64,000 bases of DNA from Luteolibacter rhizosphaerae (GTDB lineage Bacteria; Verrucomicrobiota; Verrucomicrobiia; Verrucomicrobiales; Akkermansiaceae). The first letter of the stretch is position 1. Each line of letters starts with the position of its first letter. This document shows positions 18,260 to 28,055 of the stretch, one piece after another. A program made the position numbers and the translations under genes. Where the stretch lies: the NCBI RefSeq assembly GCF_025950095.1, contig NZ_JAPDDR010000002.1, positions 434,001 through 498,000 of the forward strand, written 5' to 3'. A model generated the notes under the pieces. The model saw only the letters and a list, made by a program, of their open reading frames with translations. It was not told where the DNA came from and searched no databases.

Positions 18260-21200
18260 ATGAGTTACCAGATTCTCTCGGCGGATCGCACCTTACCCAT
18301 CGTGGGTCAGGGTCACAACGGAACCGGGCAGGCTTACCAAGTGTCGGAAAGGTATGATCCCTACGGCAGGCTCAACTGGGTGAAGTCGCCCAGGGGTTTC
18401 ATCACCTATTACGCCTACGACATGGCGACCGGTGCCTTGATTCAGAAGATCGAGGACGTCAACACGGCCTCGCTGGATCTTCCTCCCGGCTTGCCCGACG
18501 GTTGGACGACGCCTGATAATGGAGGGCTCAATCTGATAACCGATTATCACAACGACCGGTTCGGAAGGGTTTTGAAGGAGTTTGGTCCGGAGCATCAGGT
18601 GCAGCTCAATGGCGACGATGAGACGAAGACAATACGTCAGGTGGAGTTCACCGTGTATTTGGATCAGATCCGCGAGGTCCGGCGGGCAAAAGGCTATGCG
18701 ACGGGTTCCGAAGGAAGCTACGTCTACAAGACCGTGGGTGCCGCAACCATCACGCGAACGGTGATCGGAGCGGCCGGTGTGGTGCGCGAGACCTTGGAGG
18801 CGGTGCGGGCCGATAACAACGGTCCCTTGTCGGGGACAGAGGATTTCACCGTGAGGACGAGATGGAAAAAGTGGTCGTTTACCACAAGCGATCAATGGGG
18901 AAAAGTGATTCAGGGACGTGTCTATCACCACATACCGCCGACGGGGACGGGGGAACGGGGCGCGGATTTCGAGTTGGTCGAGTATGGCTACGACGAGATG
19001 GACCGGTTGGTCCGTCTGAAGGACGAGACCTGCACGATCACCCGCACGGTGTATGATACCAGGGGTCTGGTTGTTTCGACCTGGGTCGGCACCGACGACA
19101 CGGGTGCTACCGCCACCGATCCGCATCCGGCGGTGGATCCGCCGACGTCCAACAACATGGTGCTGGTCACCGAGAATATTTACGACGGGGGCGAATCCGG
19201 AGGGAACGGGTATTTGACGAAGATCGTGCGCAAGGTGAACGATGACGTGGCTCAGGACCGCATCGAAGACCGCAGCTACGACTATCGTGGCAGGCTCAAG
19301 GAGGTTAGCTCCAACGACGGGACGCAGGACATTTCCACCGTCTACGGCTACGACAATCTGGGACGCGTGGTTGAGGTCCTGCGCTACAAAGGGCCGGTTG
19401 AAGACGAACATTATCTGGGGCGGTCGCTGACCCGCTACGACGAAGAAGGCCGGGTCTTCCGCCGCGAAACGTATGGGGCGGATGACGATACCGGGGATCT
19501 CACGGAACATCCCCTCATCAGCAACACCTGGTACGATGCCTCCGGAAACGTGATCAAGGAGAAGGGACCCAACACCCGCGCGGCGGTGAAGTATGTCTAT
19601 GACGGCATCGAAAGGAACCGCGCCCGATACGTTGTCCTCGAAGGCGAACATTCGGGAAGCGGGAGCGGCGGAAGCGGGGGCAGCGGCGGTGGCGGCGGAG
19701 ATGACAGCTCCTCGGGAGGCGACTCCGGGGACTTCGGCTTTTCTTCCGACTCCGAAGACAGCGAGTCCTCCGGTTCCTCGGGCTCGAAAGGCTCGAGTTC
19801 GGGATCTAATAACTCAGACGGGTCCGGAGGATCGGACGGTTCGGGAGGCTCCGGCAGTTCAGGTGGTTCCAGCGGTTCCGATGGTTCGGGAAGCTCGGGT
19901 GGCTCCGGAGGTTCAGGGGGCTCCGACGGTTCAGGCGGCTCAGGTGGGTCCGGAGGATCGGGAGGCTCCGAAGGGTCGAGCGGCTCGGGTTCCTCGGGCG
20001 GATCAGATGGCTCCGGCGGTTCCGATGGATCGGGAGGGTCTTCCGGCTCGAACTGGAGTAGCGGTTCCGGCAATTCGTCGGGAACCGATCCGGTTGCTTC
20101 GCTTTGCTGTTGCAACCAGAATTCGGGTGGATCTTTTACCGAGAATGACGCGGGTACCGGTCAGCAAACCTGCCCAGATTCGGCATCTTCCAGCGAAGTT
20201 TCCTCAAATCCCGTGCGCTATGCCACGGGGGAGCTCCTCTATTCGGTGGCGGATCTCGATTGGAAAGGCTTCGGCTTCCGCTGGGGGCAAACCCGCAGCT
20301 ACTCGAACCGGCTCTCCGGTGACGGCAGCGGCCTGAACGGCTACCGCTGGCTGTCGCGCCAGATGTCCTATGTGACCACCGGGCAAGGTCCGTCGAACAA
20401 TCTGGTGGCAGTGGTGGGAGGCGCGAACTCGACGCTTTGGGTCAATCCCGCAACCGCATCGCATAGGAGCATGTTCGGCAGCCAGCAGCTGTTCATTCCC
20501 AAACCGGCCGAAAACCAATATCAAGTCTTCGAGCCCGACGGCAGCCAGAAACTCTATCACGATTATGACGCCGAGAATGCGAATCTGCGCGGTAAGCTCA
20601 AAGCGGTGGTGAACCGCTATGGGAACGTCATGGAACTCGGCTATCATCCCGACGGGCGGCTCGGGCAGGCGGTATGGGCAGTAGAGGGGCGAAGCGGTAG
20701 CTTCAACTACGACTATTACACCTCGGGTGCGGGGAAGACCGGGCGGCTCTGGAAGATCGAGCAGATGATCGATTCGCTCAGCCTGCGCCAGGTGGTCTAC
20801 GACTATCATCCGACCGGGGACTTGAAGGACGCGGTAATCGAAGACCGGATCGGCGGTGCATGGGTGGAAATCCGCAGGACGCTTTACCGTTATTGGACCG
20901 GAGCGGAAGCGGAAGGCTTTGCCCACGGTCTCAAGCTGGTGGTAGGTCCGGATGGCTGCCGGAGGATGCAGGCTGCCGGGGTGAGCTTCTCGGCCAGCGA
21001 CGAGGAGTTGTTGCCCTATAGCGACTTCTATTACGAATACGACAGCGACAGACGGGTCGTGCTGGAGAAAGTGCGGGGCGGAAGCAAGACGATCGCCTAC
21101 GAATACCTTTCCTCGGCCGTGAAACCCGGGCTTCACGAGATCAATATCTGGGCCACGCGCACGACGGAAACCCGCCCCGACGGGAACAAGTACGTGGTCT

Positions 21201-24200
21201 ACAGCAATTCGGGCGGCAAGGCGATCCTCACGATCCTCAAGAAGATCGTGGGCGGAGTGGCGACCGGTGACAACTGGTATAGCTACCGGGAGTACGACAC
21301 CAGTTACCGGACAACCCGGATCGCCACCTCGGCCGCGGTGGAATCGGTGAGCGAACCGGCCGATGCCAACGGCACCCTGACCGTGGAACTCAAGGATGGC
21401 GAGGGCTTGGTCGAGACCTTCGAGTATGTGGCGGAGACCGAGCCGGTGGCCCCGGGCTACATCAAGAACAAGGCCGCCCAACCGGGCGCGGACGATACAC
21501 GGTCGGTTACCCAGGTATCGTACGCTTACGGCGAGCATCGCGGCGGGGGAGGGGCTGGTGCGCCCGGAGTTTTCCCCTTGGTTTCAACCAACTGGCACAC
21601 CGGAAACGGCGGGGAGTCGGTGACAAGCAACAGCTACGGGTTCTACGAAGGGGGGACGGTAGGACCGACGCCGCCTTCCGGCGGGTGGGCTCCCGCCGCC
21701 AATGACATCAGCAAGGACAAGGTGTTCCTGCAGGAGACTTGGCAGTATGACCAGGCTAGCAACCTTATCCTCACCACCCGCAACGAGCGCTTCCACGATA
21801 CCTCGGGGGAGGGGGCGCTTTACGGCCCGAATGCTCCCGTCGGCAAGCCGAAGGGACGTCGTGCCTACATCGCCTACTGGCCCGATGCGATCGGGCGGAA
21901 CCGTGTGACGGCGGACTATGGGACCTACGGGGGAGCCGATCTGGTACGTGTTACGGACGAGATTGCTCCGACCCCGTCCGACACGGTGTTGGTCTCTTTC
22001 AGCAAGTTCGGGGATGATGGGGATGCCAACGGCTCGGTGGATCCGATGGGAATTGAAACCCGTTGGAAATCCGACGCGATGGGGCGGCGCATCGAACTGA
22101 TCGAGAACTATGCCGCCACGGGCAGCGGTGATGACCTCAACCGGACCACGCTTTTTGCCTATCATTCGAGTTCCGCGCTCAAGCGCCTTACCATCGTCAA
22201 CGGGGCGAGCGACCAGGTAACCGAGTGGAATTACGGCGTGACGGTCCCGGGCGGCTCCGGCGTTGCCAGCAACAGGCTGCTGCGCGAGAAGGTGATGCCG
22301 GATTCCGGTGTCTATGCCTACCGCTACAACCGGCTAGGTCAGGCCATCCGCTATCAGGACCCGAACGAGACTGTCCACGAGTATACCTATGACAAGTTCG
22401 GGCGGCTGACCGACGACAGGGTGACGGCAACCGGCAGTGGCATCGACACCGCCATCCGCCGGATCGGACAGAGCTACACGGCGAAGGGGTTTCTTCGCAA
22501 GGCGACGAGCTACGTGGGAACTTCCCCCACCGTATCGAATCAGGTCGAGTTCAAATACAATCCCTTCGGACAAGTGACGGAGGACCGGCAATCGCATTCC
22601 GGGTCGGCGAATTCCGCCAGTCCCAAGGTGGAGTATGGATACAATGTCAACGAAGCTCCCTTGGGGAACGACATCAGCCCCCGTTGGGTGAGGTATCCGG
22701 GAGGCACCAAGCTTGAATTCAAATACGGAGCCATCCTCAGCGACAACCACTTGCTCGGAAGGATCGAAGCCCTCCGAATCGAAGGCGAAAGCGCCGATCT
22801 GGCGGTCTACGATTACTGCGGGCTGGACCGCTTCGTGCGGACGCGCTATGTGCAACCCGGAGTGGAACTCACCTACATCAACGCCGGCGGCGGCAACGGC
22901 GGTGACGCGGGAGACCCCTACGGCGGCTGGGACCGCTTCGGGCGCACTCAGAACATGCGTTGGCTCAAGGGATCGACGACCTTGGAACAGGTGCTCTACG
23001 GCTACAATCGGGGCAGTAACCGGACCTGGCGCGAGAACCCGGTGGCGTCTTCGGGAGAAGACGAGTTCTACCACTACGACGGCCTCTACCAGCTTACCAG
23101 GAGGGAACGGGGCGATCTCAACATCAACCTCACCGCGATCGGCGGGACGCCGAAGCGCCAGGAAGCTTTCGACTACGACCCGATCGGAAACTGGGAGGGG
23201 TATGATGTCTGGCAGGACGGGATCCAGAAACTCGACCAAACGCGGACCCATAATACCTCGAACATCCTGACCCAGATCAACGGCTCGAACACGTTGCTGG
23301 CGCACGATGCCGCGGGCAACATGACGAAATGTCCGCCGCCCGAGGACGGGTCGTGGTCCCAGGCCAACGTGCTGCGCTGGGACGCGTGGAACCGCTTGGT
23401 GCGCGTGAGTACGACCGGCGGCGCGGTGATCGCGCAATACGCCTATGACGGCCTCGCTCGCCGGACGACCAAAACGGTGGCCGGGAAGGTGACTCACTAC
23501 TACTACAACCGTCAGTGGCGACCGGTGGAGGAACGGGAGGGAGGCTCGATCATGCCCTCCTGCCTCTACGACTGGGGAATCCGCTATAGGGATGACCTGG
23601 TGAGGCGGAACAAGGCTGCTCCCACGCCGGGTAGCGGGAGCAGCGGATCTTCATCGGAATCGTCGGGTGGATCTAAATCGTCGGGCTCCGATGCATCGGC
23701 CTCGTCATCGAGCGGGAGCGACAGTTCGTCTTCCGCCGACTCGTCGTCCTCCACGAGCGGTCCGGAAGTGAATTATGCGCTCCACGACTACTACAACGTT
23801 ACGGCGATCACTGACGCGGGTGGCGCGGTGGTGGAACGGTACGGCTACAGCGGTTTCGGCGACGTGCGCTTCATGACTTGGAGCTTCGTGGATCGGGCCG
23901 AGAGCGCCCATTCTTGGGATCTGCTTTTCAAGGCCCAATTCCGCGATGCCGAGACTGGCTACTACAACTACGGCTACCGCTATTTCGTGCCGCTTCTTGG
24001 GAGGTGGATAAATAGAGATCCTCTCGGAAATAGAGGGGGTTTAAATCTTTACGCGTTTGTGGGGAATAATGCGGTAAACCAAGGAGAATATTTGGGCCTT
24101 CTTCAAGTTGAGGGGGGGGCTACGCTCGGAGCTCAGCTTTTTATTCCGATCGTGGCCCTTGGAATAGGAGTCGATGTCTCTATTTCAAAATCTATAGTTT

Positions 24201-24718
24201 GCCAATTCCCTGCGACGCTTAGAATATGTATTTCCGTTACTTTGGCTGTTGCTGCAGGACTGGGAGGGGGGGCAGGCGCAGCAGGGGGGATTATGGGCGG
24301 TGTATCGATGAACGATACGCTGGAAGGCCCATCAACAGCGACAGGGGCGCTGGCGACTGTGAGTCCGGGCGTTATTCCTGTTTCTGGAAGCGTGGGCGGA
24401 TCGATCGATGATGCGAATCCCAATTTTTATTTTAATCACGCCAAAGGCGGAATAGGGGAGGCAGCGTTTATTGGGCTGGATAAAGTTTTTGCCGGGAAAT
24501 CCTGCTATTCTGCGAGTTGCTTTTTTTCGGGAGACCTAGGGCTTTCGGAAGACAAAAAGGCACTGGAGCAAGCGCTCAAGCAAGCGATGGACGAACTTAT
24601 GAAGCAAGCGGAGGAGATTAAGGAAGGATTTATAAATGCCCAGCGCAACGGTCCTCTTAACGGACCTCAGTATTCTCCGCCCCCTTCTATTCCGGTAGAG
24701 TACGAAATTATCGAATGA
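18260..24718 (+). CDS. Giant Rhs/YD-repeat protein with variable C-terminal tip
   Basis: This 2152-residue protein carries many YD repeats (YDPYGRLNWV, YDNLGRVVEVLRY, YDKFGRLTDDRV) that form the Rhs beta-barrel shell. There are two low-complexity Ser/Gly linkers, at about residues 463-610 and 1790-1835. After the first linker, NPVRYATGELLYSVADLDW matches the start region usual for Rhs proteins (DUF6531-like), so the part before it looks like an added YD-repeat block. The Rhs-associated core is YRYFVPLLGRWINRDPLGNR followed by GGLNLYAFVGNN near residues 1905-1945. The last 200 residues are unrelated to YD repeats, hydrophobic in places and AT-richer. No signal peptide is present, and an in-frame TAG lies seven codons upstream of the ATG. 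Rhs proteins commonly deliver toxic C-terminal tips. Confidence 0.9.
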   Translation: MSYQILSADRTLPIVGQGHNGTGQAYQVSERYDPYGRLNWVKSPRGFITYYAYDMATGALIQKIEDVNTASLDLPPGLPDGWTTPDNGGLNLITDYHNDRFGRVLKEFGPEHQVQLNGDDETKTIRQVEFTVYLDQIREVRRAKGYATGSEGSYVYKTVGAATITRTVIGAAGVVRETLEAVRADNNGPLSGTEDFTVRTRWKKWSFTTSDQWGKVIQGRVYHHIPPTGTGERGADFELVEYGYDEMDRLVRLKDETCTITRTVYDTRGLVVSTWVGTDDTGATATDPHPAVDPPTSNNMVLVTENIYDGGESGGNGYLTKIVRKVNDDVAQDRIEDRSYDYRGRLKEVSSNDGTQDISTVYGYDNLGRVVEVLRYKGPVEDEHYLGRSLTRYDEEGRVFRRETYGADDDTGDLTEHPLISNTWYDASGNVIKEKGPNTRAAVKYVYDGIERNRARYVVLEGEHSGSGSGGSGGSGGGGGDDSSSGGDSGDFGFSSDSEDSESSGSSGSKGSSSGSNNSDGSGGSDGSGGSGSSGGSSGSDGSGSSGGSGGSGGSDGSGGSGGSGGSGGSEGSSGSGSSGGSDGSGGSDGSGGSSGSNWSSGSGNSSGTDPVASLCCCNQNSGGSFTENDAGTGQQTCPDSASSSEVSSNPVRYATGELLYSVADLDWKGFGFRWGQTRSYSNRLSGDGSGLNGYRWLSRQMSYVTTGQGPSNNLVAVVGGANSTLWVNPATASHRSMFGSQQLFIPKPAENQYQVFEPDGSQKLYHDYDAENANLRGKLKAVVNRYGNVMELGYHPDGRLGQAVWAVEGRSGSFNYDYYTSGAGKTGRLWKIEQMIDSLSLRQVVYDYHPTGDLKDAVIEDRIGGAWVEIRRTLYRYWTGAEAEGFAHGLKLVVGPDGCRRMQAAGVSFSASDEELLPYSDFYYEYDSDRRVVLEKVRGGSKTIAYEYLSSAVKPGLHEINIWATRTTETRPDGNKYVVYSNSGGKAILTILKKIVGGVATGDNWYSYREYDTSYRTTRIATSAAVESVSEPADANGTLTVELKDGEGLVETFEYVAETEPVAPGYIKNKAAQPGADDTRSVTQVSYAYGEHRGGGGAGAPGVFPLVSTNWHTGNGGESVTSNSYGFYEGGTVGPTPPSGGWAPAANDISKDKVFLQETWQYDQASNLILTTRNERFHDTSGEGALYGPNAPVGKPKGRRAYIAYWPDAIGRNRVTADYGTYGGADLVRVTDEIAPTPSDTVLVSFSKFGDDGDANGSVDPMGIETRWKSDAMGRRIELIENYAATGSGDDLNRTTLFAYHSSSALKRLTIVNGASDQVTEWNYGVTVPGGSGVASNRLLREKVMPDSGVYAYRYNRLGQAIRYQDPNETVHEYTYDKFGRLTDDRVTATGSGIDTAIRRIGQSYTAKGFLRKATSYVGTSPTVSNQVEFKYNPFGQVTEDRQSHSGSANSASPKVEYGYNVNEAPLGNDISPRWVRYPGGTKLEFKYGAILSDNHLLGRIEALRIEGESADLAVYDYCGLDRFVRTRYVQPGVELTYINAGGGNGGDAGDPYGGWDRFGRTQNMRWLKGSTTLEQVLYGYNRGSNRTWRENPVASSGEDEFYHYDGLYQLTRRERGDLNINLTAIGGTPKRQEAFDYDPIGNWEGYDVWQDGIQKLDQTRTHNTSNILTQINGSNTLLAHDAAGNMTKCPPPEDGSWSQANVLRWDAWNRLVRVSTTGGAVIAQYAYDGLARRTTKTVAGKVTHYYYNRQWRPVEEREGGSIMPSCLYDWGIRYRDDLVRRNKAAPTPGSGSSGSSSESSGGSKSSGSDASASSSSGSDSSSSADSSSSTSGPEVNYALHDYYNVTAITDAGGAVVERYGYSGFGDVRFMTWSFVDRAESAHSWDLLFKAQFRDAETGYYNYGYRYFVPLLGRWINRDPLGNRGGLNLYAFVGNNAVNQGEYLGLLQVEGGATLGAQLFIPIVALGIGVDVSISKSIVCQFPATLRICISVTLAVAAGLGGGAGAAGGIMGGVSMNDTLEGPSTATGALATVSPGVIPVSGSVGGSIDDANPNFYFNHAKGGIGEAAFIGLDKVFAGKSCYSASCFFSGDLGLSEDKKALEQALKQAMDELMKQAEEIKEGFINAQRNGPLNGPQYSPPPSIPVEYEIIE
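19645..20088 (+). repeat. Ser/Gly-rich low-complexity linker in the Rhs gene
   Basis: About 148 codons read as irregular repeats of GSGG, SGGSDGSG and SSGSD, coded by mixed Ser and Gly codons (tcg, tcc, tca, agc; ggc, gga, ggt). The mixed codons argue against recent expansion of a single DNA unit. It separates the N-terminal YD-repeat block from the DUF6531-like start. Confidence 0.9.
23626..23763 (+). repeat. Second Ser-rich linker in the Rhs gene
   Basis: About 46 codons rich in Ser, with Gly, Asp, Glu and Ala (for example SSESSGGSKSSGSDASASSS), inserted between a YD repeat and the Rhs core. The position, 65 codons before the conserved core, is unusual for a linker. Confidence 0.85.
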
Positions 24719-25050
24719 GGCGCTCTGTTATGTTATCCGGACATCATTCGTTTGCAAGTTTGTTCAGATCCGCGATCTTCTTTGGTCTTGCCTTAGCTTC
24801 TTGGGAAGTGATGGTTGTGTTTACACCTGGCTTTGAGACGGTTTCGCCTCTGCTTCTGATTCTTATTGTGACCGTTTTCGTTGGTCCTTGCTTTCGGACT
24901 GACTCAGTGCCATCTATAGTTAAATTCTTAGCGATGGCCATCGCCGCCATTGGGGGAATTGTGATTGGTGCTATTATAATTAAGAAATTTCATGCCACAC
25001 AAACGGCAGGATCACGACTTCCTATTGGTAGTTGCGCCTCCATTCAATAG
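24715..25050 (+). CDS. Small three-helix membrane protein; candidate Rhs immunity protein
   Basis: The ATG at 24715 overlaps the Rhs stop codon (ATGA), so translation is probably coupled to the Rhs gene. The 111-residue product has about three hydrophobic helices (SAIFFGLALASWEVMVVF, SPLLLILIVTVFVG, FLAMAIAAIGGIVIGAIII). Immunity genes for Rhs toxins are normally placed exactly here, and membrane-embedded ones usually accompany membrane-acting toxins. The base composition is as AT-rich as the Rhs tip, unlike the Rhs body. The function is inferred from position only. Confidence 0.6.
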   Translation: MRRSVMLSGHHSFASLFRSAIFFGLALASWEVMVVFTPGFETVSPLLLILIVTVFVGPCFRTDSVPSIVKFLAMAIAAIGGIVIGAIIIKKFHATQTAGSRLPIGSCASIQ

Positions 25051-25457
25051 TCTTGTGTTGTCGAATCGAGCGTTTTGTAGTCTTCGATTATTTTCTTGAT
25101 GTTAAGCGCGCGGTTAGGCCCTATTTTTAGGGAGTAATCGTCCTCTCCAAGGATGTCGCCGTCATTAATCTCCAGCTTTGACGCGCCTTGAAGGAAACCT
25201 TTGAGGGCTTCCTTTTTAATTGATTTCTCTCTTATTTGAGCCGATGTTTCAGCTGCTGCGAGTCTTTTTTCTAGGTTTTGGAAAAATAGGACGCGAGATT
25301 TTACTTTATAGTAGGACATGATGGTAGAGCCCAATAGCGCGATGATAACAAGGAGGTGAACAGTTCGGCGAAGTGGAACGCAGCTAATTGAGGGCGCAAT
25401 AAGAGCGATAAGTCCGGCCGCTAGCATGACAATGGTTGGAAGAATGGTGCTAAACAT
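25044..25457 (-). CDS. Membrane protein with two helices and a coiled coil, unknown
   Basis: A 137-residue protein with two N-terminal hydrophobic helices (ILPTIVMLAAGLIALIAPSI, VHLLVIIALLGSTIMSYY), then a charged coiled-coil-like segment (FFQNLEKRLAAAETSAQIRE) and a short polar C-terminus. It overlaps the end of the convergent small membrane gene by seven bases. The AT-rich composition matches the Rhs tip, so it probably arrived together with it. I do not recognise a family. Confidence 0.5.
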   Translation of the reverse strand: MFSTILPTIVMLAAGLIALIAPSISCVPLRRTVHLLVIIALLGSTIMSYYKVKSRVLFFQNLEKRLAAAETSAQIREKSIKKEALKGFLQGASKLEINDGDILGEDDYSLKIGPNRALNIKKIIEDYKTLDSTTQDY

Positions 25458-25585
25458 GATCTTGGTGGTGGAATGCGGTAAATAGGGGATGATAGTGTTG
25501 ATGTCTGACTTCAGTCGAATGCAGGGTGAATAAAACTTATGGAAGAGAGTAGACGGTCGGTGGGCAGTAGGTCAAGGTGTTACGG

Positions 25586-25657
25586 GCCGCACTGACATCG
25601 ACTCGGTTTGCCGAATTGACATCGTGTGATTTTCGCAGGATGGCCGAACTGACATCG
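25586..25657. repeat. Three short direct repeats GCCGMAYTGACATCG at the edge of the recombinase module
   Basis: Copies lie at 25586-25600, 25610-25624 and 25643-25657; the TGACATCG part is identical in all three. Clustered short repeats of this kind are known near the ends of some insertion sequences (IS21-type termini look similar from memory) and could also be recombinase binding sites. No transposase of that family is seen in the window, so this may be a solo end. Confidence 0.6.
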
Positions 25658-25871
25658 TACTTTGCGGCCTGAGCGATCGTAGCGGGGTGCACGTGCTACG
25701 ACAGCCGAAGCCCATCTCCCGGCGTCTCCCGCCCGCTAGGCCCTCCGATAATCGTCCGGCCCGGCGAGGGAAGAAGGAGGGCCCTACTAAACGGAGGACG
25801 TGCTTCCTTCTCTGGTAACTCGACTTGGGGGATAGGAACTGCAATACCTTGATTCGAAATCACTCGGGTTC

Positions 25872-26486
25872 ATGCAGGTTCTGGTGCCGTTCAGCGGAGA
25901 TCCGGAAGAATACCACTCCTCCTCAGCGGAACGGCGGATGGCTTCTCCTCCCGTTTGCCCCAACTGCGGAAGCAGTCGCCGCCTGAGGTTCCACGGATAC
26001 TACGCACGATATGTGTCCGGGAAGTCGGACGGAGCACCGTTGCTATTGCTCATCCGTCGTCTCCGGTGCCGAGACTGCTTGCTGACCACCAGCCTGCTCC
26101 CCGGTTTCTGCCTCACCTACCGGTTTGTGCGCGGTGAGTCGGTTGCGAGGTTTCTTCGCGGGGAGGGCATAGACGCGTGCGACCTCCGATGGCAGCCGCT
26201 CTTGTCGAGCTGCCGGAAGAAATACGAATGGTGGTTTCCGCAGCTTGCCGCCCCGGTCGGCAAAACCTTTGGGCTCCAACTTGGAGGTCTATCTGCGAAG
26301 GCTGGCTGGCATGTGATTGAGGACAGGTTCGGTCCCATCGAACACGCGACCGGCAGGATTCTAGGATCCTGCGGAATTACGCTTTTGGGCCGCTACCGCT
26401 GCCATCAATGCGGACTTCCGTCGAGCCGTCCCGGGCATGACCACACAAATCTTCTATTTTCTTCAGGAACTGATCCACCTACTTGA
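25872..26486 (+). CDS. DUF6431-type zinc-ribbon protein of a mobile module
   Basis: A 204-residue protein with one clear zinc ribbon: CPNCGSSRRLRFHGYYARYV, then LRCRDCLLTTSLLPGF, giving CxxC...CxxC. A further CHQC is near the C-terminus. The pattern matches DUF6431, which I associate with transposase-like zinc fingers beside recombinases. It ends ten bases before the ATG of the serine recombinase, so the two are likely co-transcribed. It probably binds DNA or helps recombination; this is inference. Confidence 0.65.
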   Translation: MQVLVPFSGDPEEYHSSSAERRMASPPVCPNCGSSRRLRFHGYYARYVSGKSDGAPLLLLIRRLRCRDCLLTTSLLPGFCLTYRFVRGESVARFLRGEGIDACDLRWQPLLSSCRKKYEWWFPQLAAPVGKTFGLQLGGLSAKAGWHVIEDRFGPIEHATGRILGSCGITLLGRYRCHQCGLPSSRPGHDHTNLLFSSGTDPPT

Positions 26487-26495
26487 TATGAAGCC

Positions 26496-28055
26496 ATGAA
26501 TAGGGCGGCAGACCCCTCAACGACCGGCACCCGGAACCGGCGAGCTGCCGTTTATGTCCGCATGTCCACTGAACATCAGCAGTACTCCACGAGTAACCAG
26601 ATGGACGTGATTCGGGAGTTTGCGTGTCTGCGCAGCATGGAGATTGTGGAGGAATACTCCGACGAGGGGAAAAGCGGTCTCAACATCGCGGGACGTGACG
26701 CCTTGGCGCGAATGATCGATGACGTCCGGTCAGGAGCAGCCAGGTTTGATTGTATCCTCGTCTACGACGTGAGCCGCTGGGGTAGATTCCAGGACGCCGA
26801 CGAAAGCGCCTACTACGAGTTCATTTGTCGCCAGGCAGGGATCGAAGTCCACTATTGCGCCGAGCAGTTCGAGAACGATGGCAGTCCCATTTCGACGATC
26901 GTAAAGGGCGTGAAGCGGGCCATGGCTGGGGAATACAGCCGCGAGCTATCGGCTAAAGTTTTCCAGGGAGCGTGCCGGTTGATCCGGCTTGGCTACAAGC
27001 AGGGCGGAACGGCGGGCTATGGGCTGAGGCGCATGCTCGTCGACCAATCAGGAAACCAGAAGGGCGAGCTGGCGCTTGGAGAGCACAAGTCAATCCAGAC
27101 TGACAGGGTCATCTTGGTGCCGGGTCCCGATCACGAAGTAGCCGATGTCCGGTGGATGTTCATGGCGTTCGTGGAGGAGGGTCGGACGGAAGCCGAGATC
27201 GCCGCTATTCTCAACGCCCGCGGTGTAAAGACCGACTTCGGGCGCGCGTGGACGCTCGGTACCGTCCACCAGGTCCTGACCAACGAGAAATACATCGGTA
27301 ACAACGTTTACCACCGGACTTCTTTCAAGCTGAAGCGGAAGCATGTGAAGAACGAGAAGGCGGATTGGATCCGGGCGGAAGGTGCCTGGCCGCCGATTGT
27401 GTTTCCCGAGCTGTTTCAGAAGGCGCAAGGAATCGTGTTAGAACGGAGCAAGAGATTCTCCAATGACGAGATGCTGGCCAAGCTCAAGGAGCTTCTGGAA
27501 CTCCACGGCCGACTGTCTGGAATCCTCATTGATGAACGTGACGATCTACCCTCAAGCGCCGCTTTCCGTCATCGCTTCGGGAGTCTGGTGAGCGCCTATT
27601 CGCTGATCGGTTACACCCCGGCTACCGACTACAGCTTCATCGAGGAGAATCGGATGATCCGGCGGATGCACCCGGAGATTGTCGCGTCCGTCGAGAAGCA
27701 GCTGCGCGAGATCGGATCTTGGGTCGAGACTGAGCCCCAGACCGAGCTGATGCTGGTCAACGGCGAGTTCCTGGTCTCCGTCGTCATCTGCCGGCACACG
27801 ACTACCCAGCGTGGATCTTCCCGTTGGGCGATCCGCTTTGACACGGGATTGCGCCCGGATCTGACGATTGCGGTCCGCCTGCAACCGGGGAATCGGGAGA
27901 TCCGCGATTACTATCTCCTGCCGTCGCTGGACATGACCTGGGATCGTTTGCGGATGGCCGAAGCCAACGGAGTGGAACTGGACGGTTACCAGTTCGACGA
28001 TCTCGGCTTCTTTTTCCGGATGGCCCGAAGAACCCGAATCCAAGACCTGCAATGA
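26496..28055 (+). CDS. Large serine recombinase
   Basis: The N-terminal resolvase domain is clear: AAVYVRMSTEHQQYSTSNQM with catalytic Ser at about residue 24, then SDEGKSGLNIAGRDALARMI and DCILVYDVSRWGRFQD with the conserved Arg. The recombinase domain follows (TAGYGLRRMLVD, GRAWTLGTVHQVLTNEKYIG). The protein has 519 residues and lacks the long coiled-coil and zinc-ribbon C-terminus of phage integrases; instead it ends with a domain holding KQLREIGSW and LPSLDMTWDRLRMAE. It sits in one operon with DUF6431 upstream and two ParB-like genes downstream (ATGA overlap). I know this arrangement as a recurrent module in proteobacterial genomes. Confidence 0.93.
   Translation: MNRAADPSTTGTRNRRAAVYVRMSTEHQQYSTSNQMDVIREFACLRSMEIVEEYSDEGKSGLNIAGRDALARMIDDVRSGAARFDCILVYDVSRWGRFQDADESAYYEFICRQAGIEVHYCAEQFENDGSPISTIVKGVKRAMAGEYSRELSAKVFQGACRLIRLGYKQGGTAGYGLRRMLVDQSGNQKGELALGEHKSIQTDRVILVPGPDHEVADVRWMFMAFVEEGRTEAEIAAILNARGVKTDFGRAWTLGTVHQVLTNEKYIGNNVYHRTSFKLKRKHVKNEKADWIRAEGAWPPIVFPELFQKAQGIVLERSKRFSNDEMLAKLKELLELHGRLSGILIDERDDLPSSAAFRHRFGSLVSAYSLIGYTPATDYSFIEENRMIRRMHPEIVASVEKQLREIGSWVETEPQTELMLVNGEFLVSVVICRHTTTQRGSSRWAIRFDTGLRPDLTIAVRLQPGNREIRDYYLLPSLDMTWDRLRMAEANGVELDGYQFDDLGFFFRMARRTRIQDLQ

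Noticed and set aside
19597-20115. Minus-strand frame rich in PEPPEPSDPPE repeats
   Set aside because: It is antisense to the Ser/Gly linker of the Rhs gene; the repeats follow from that.
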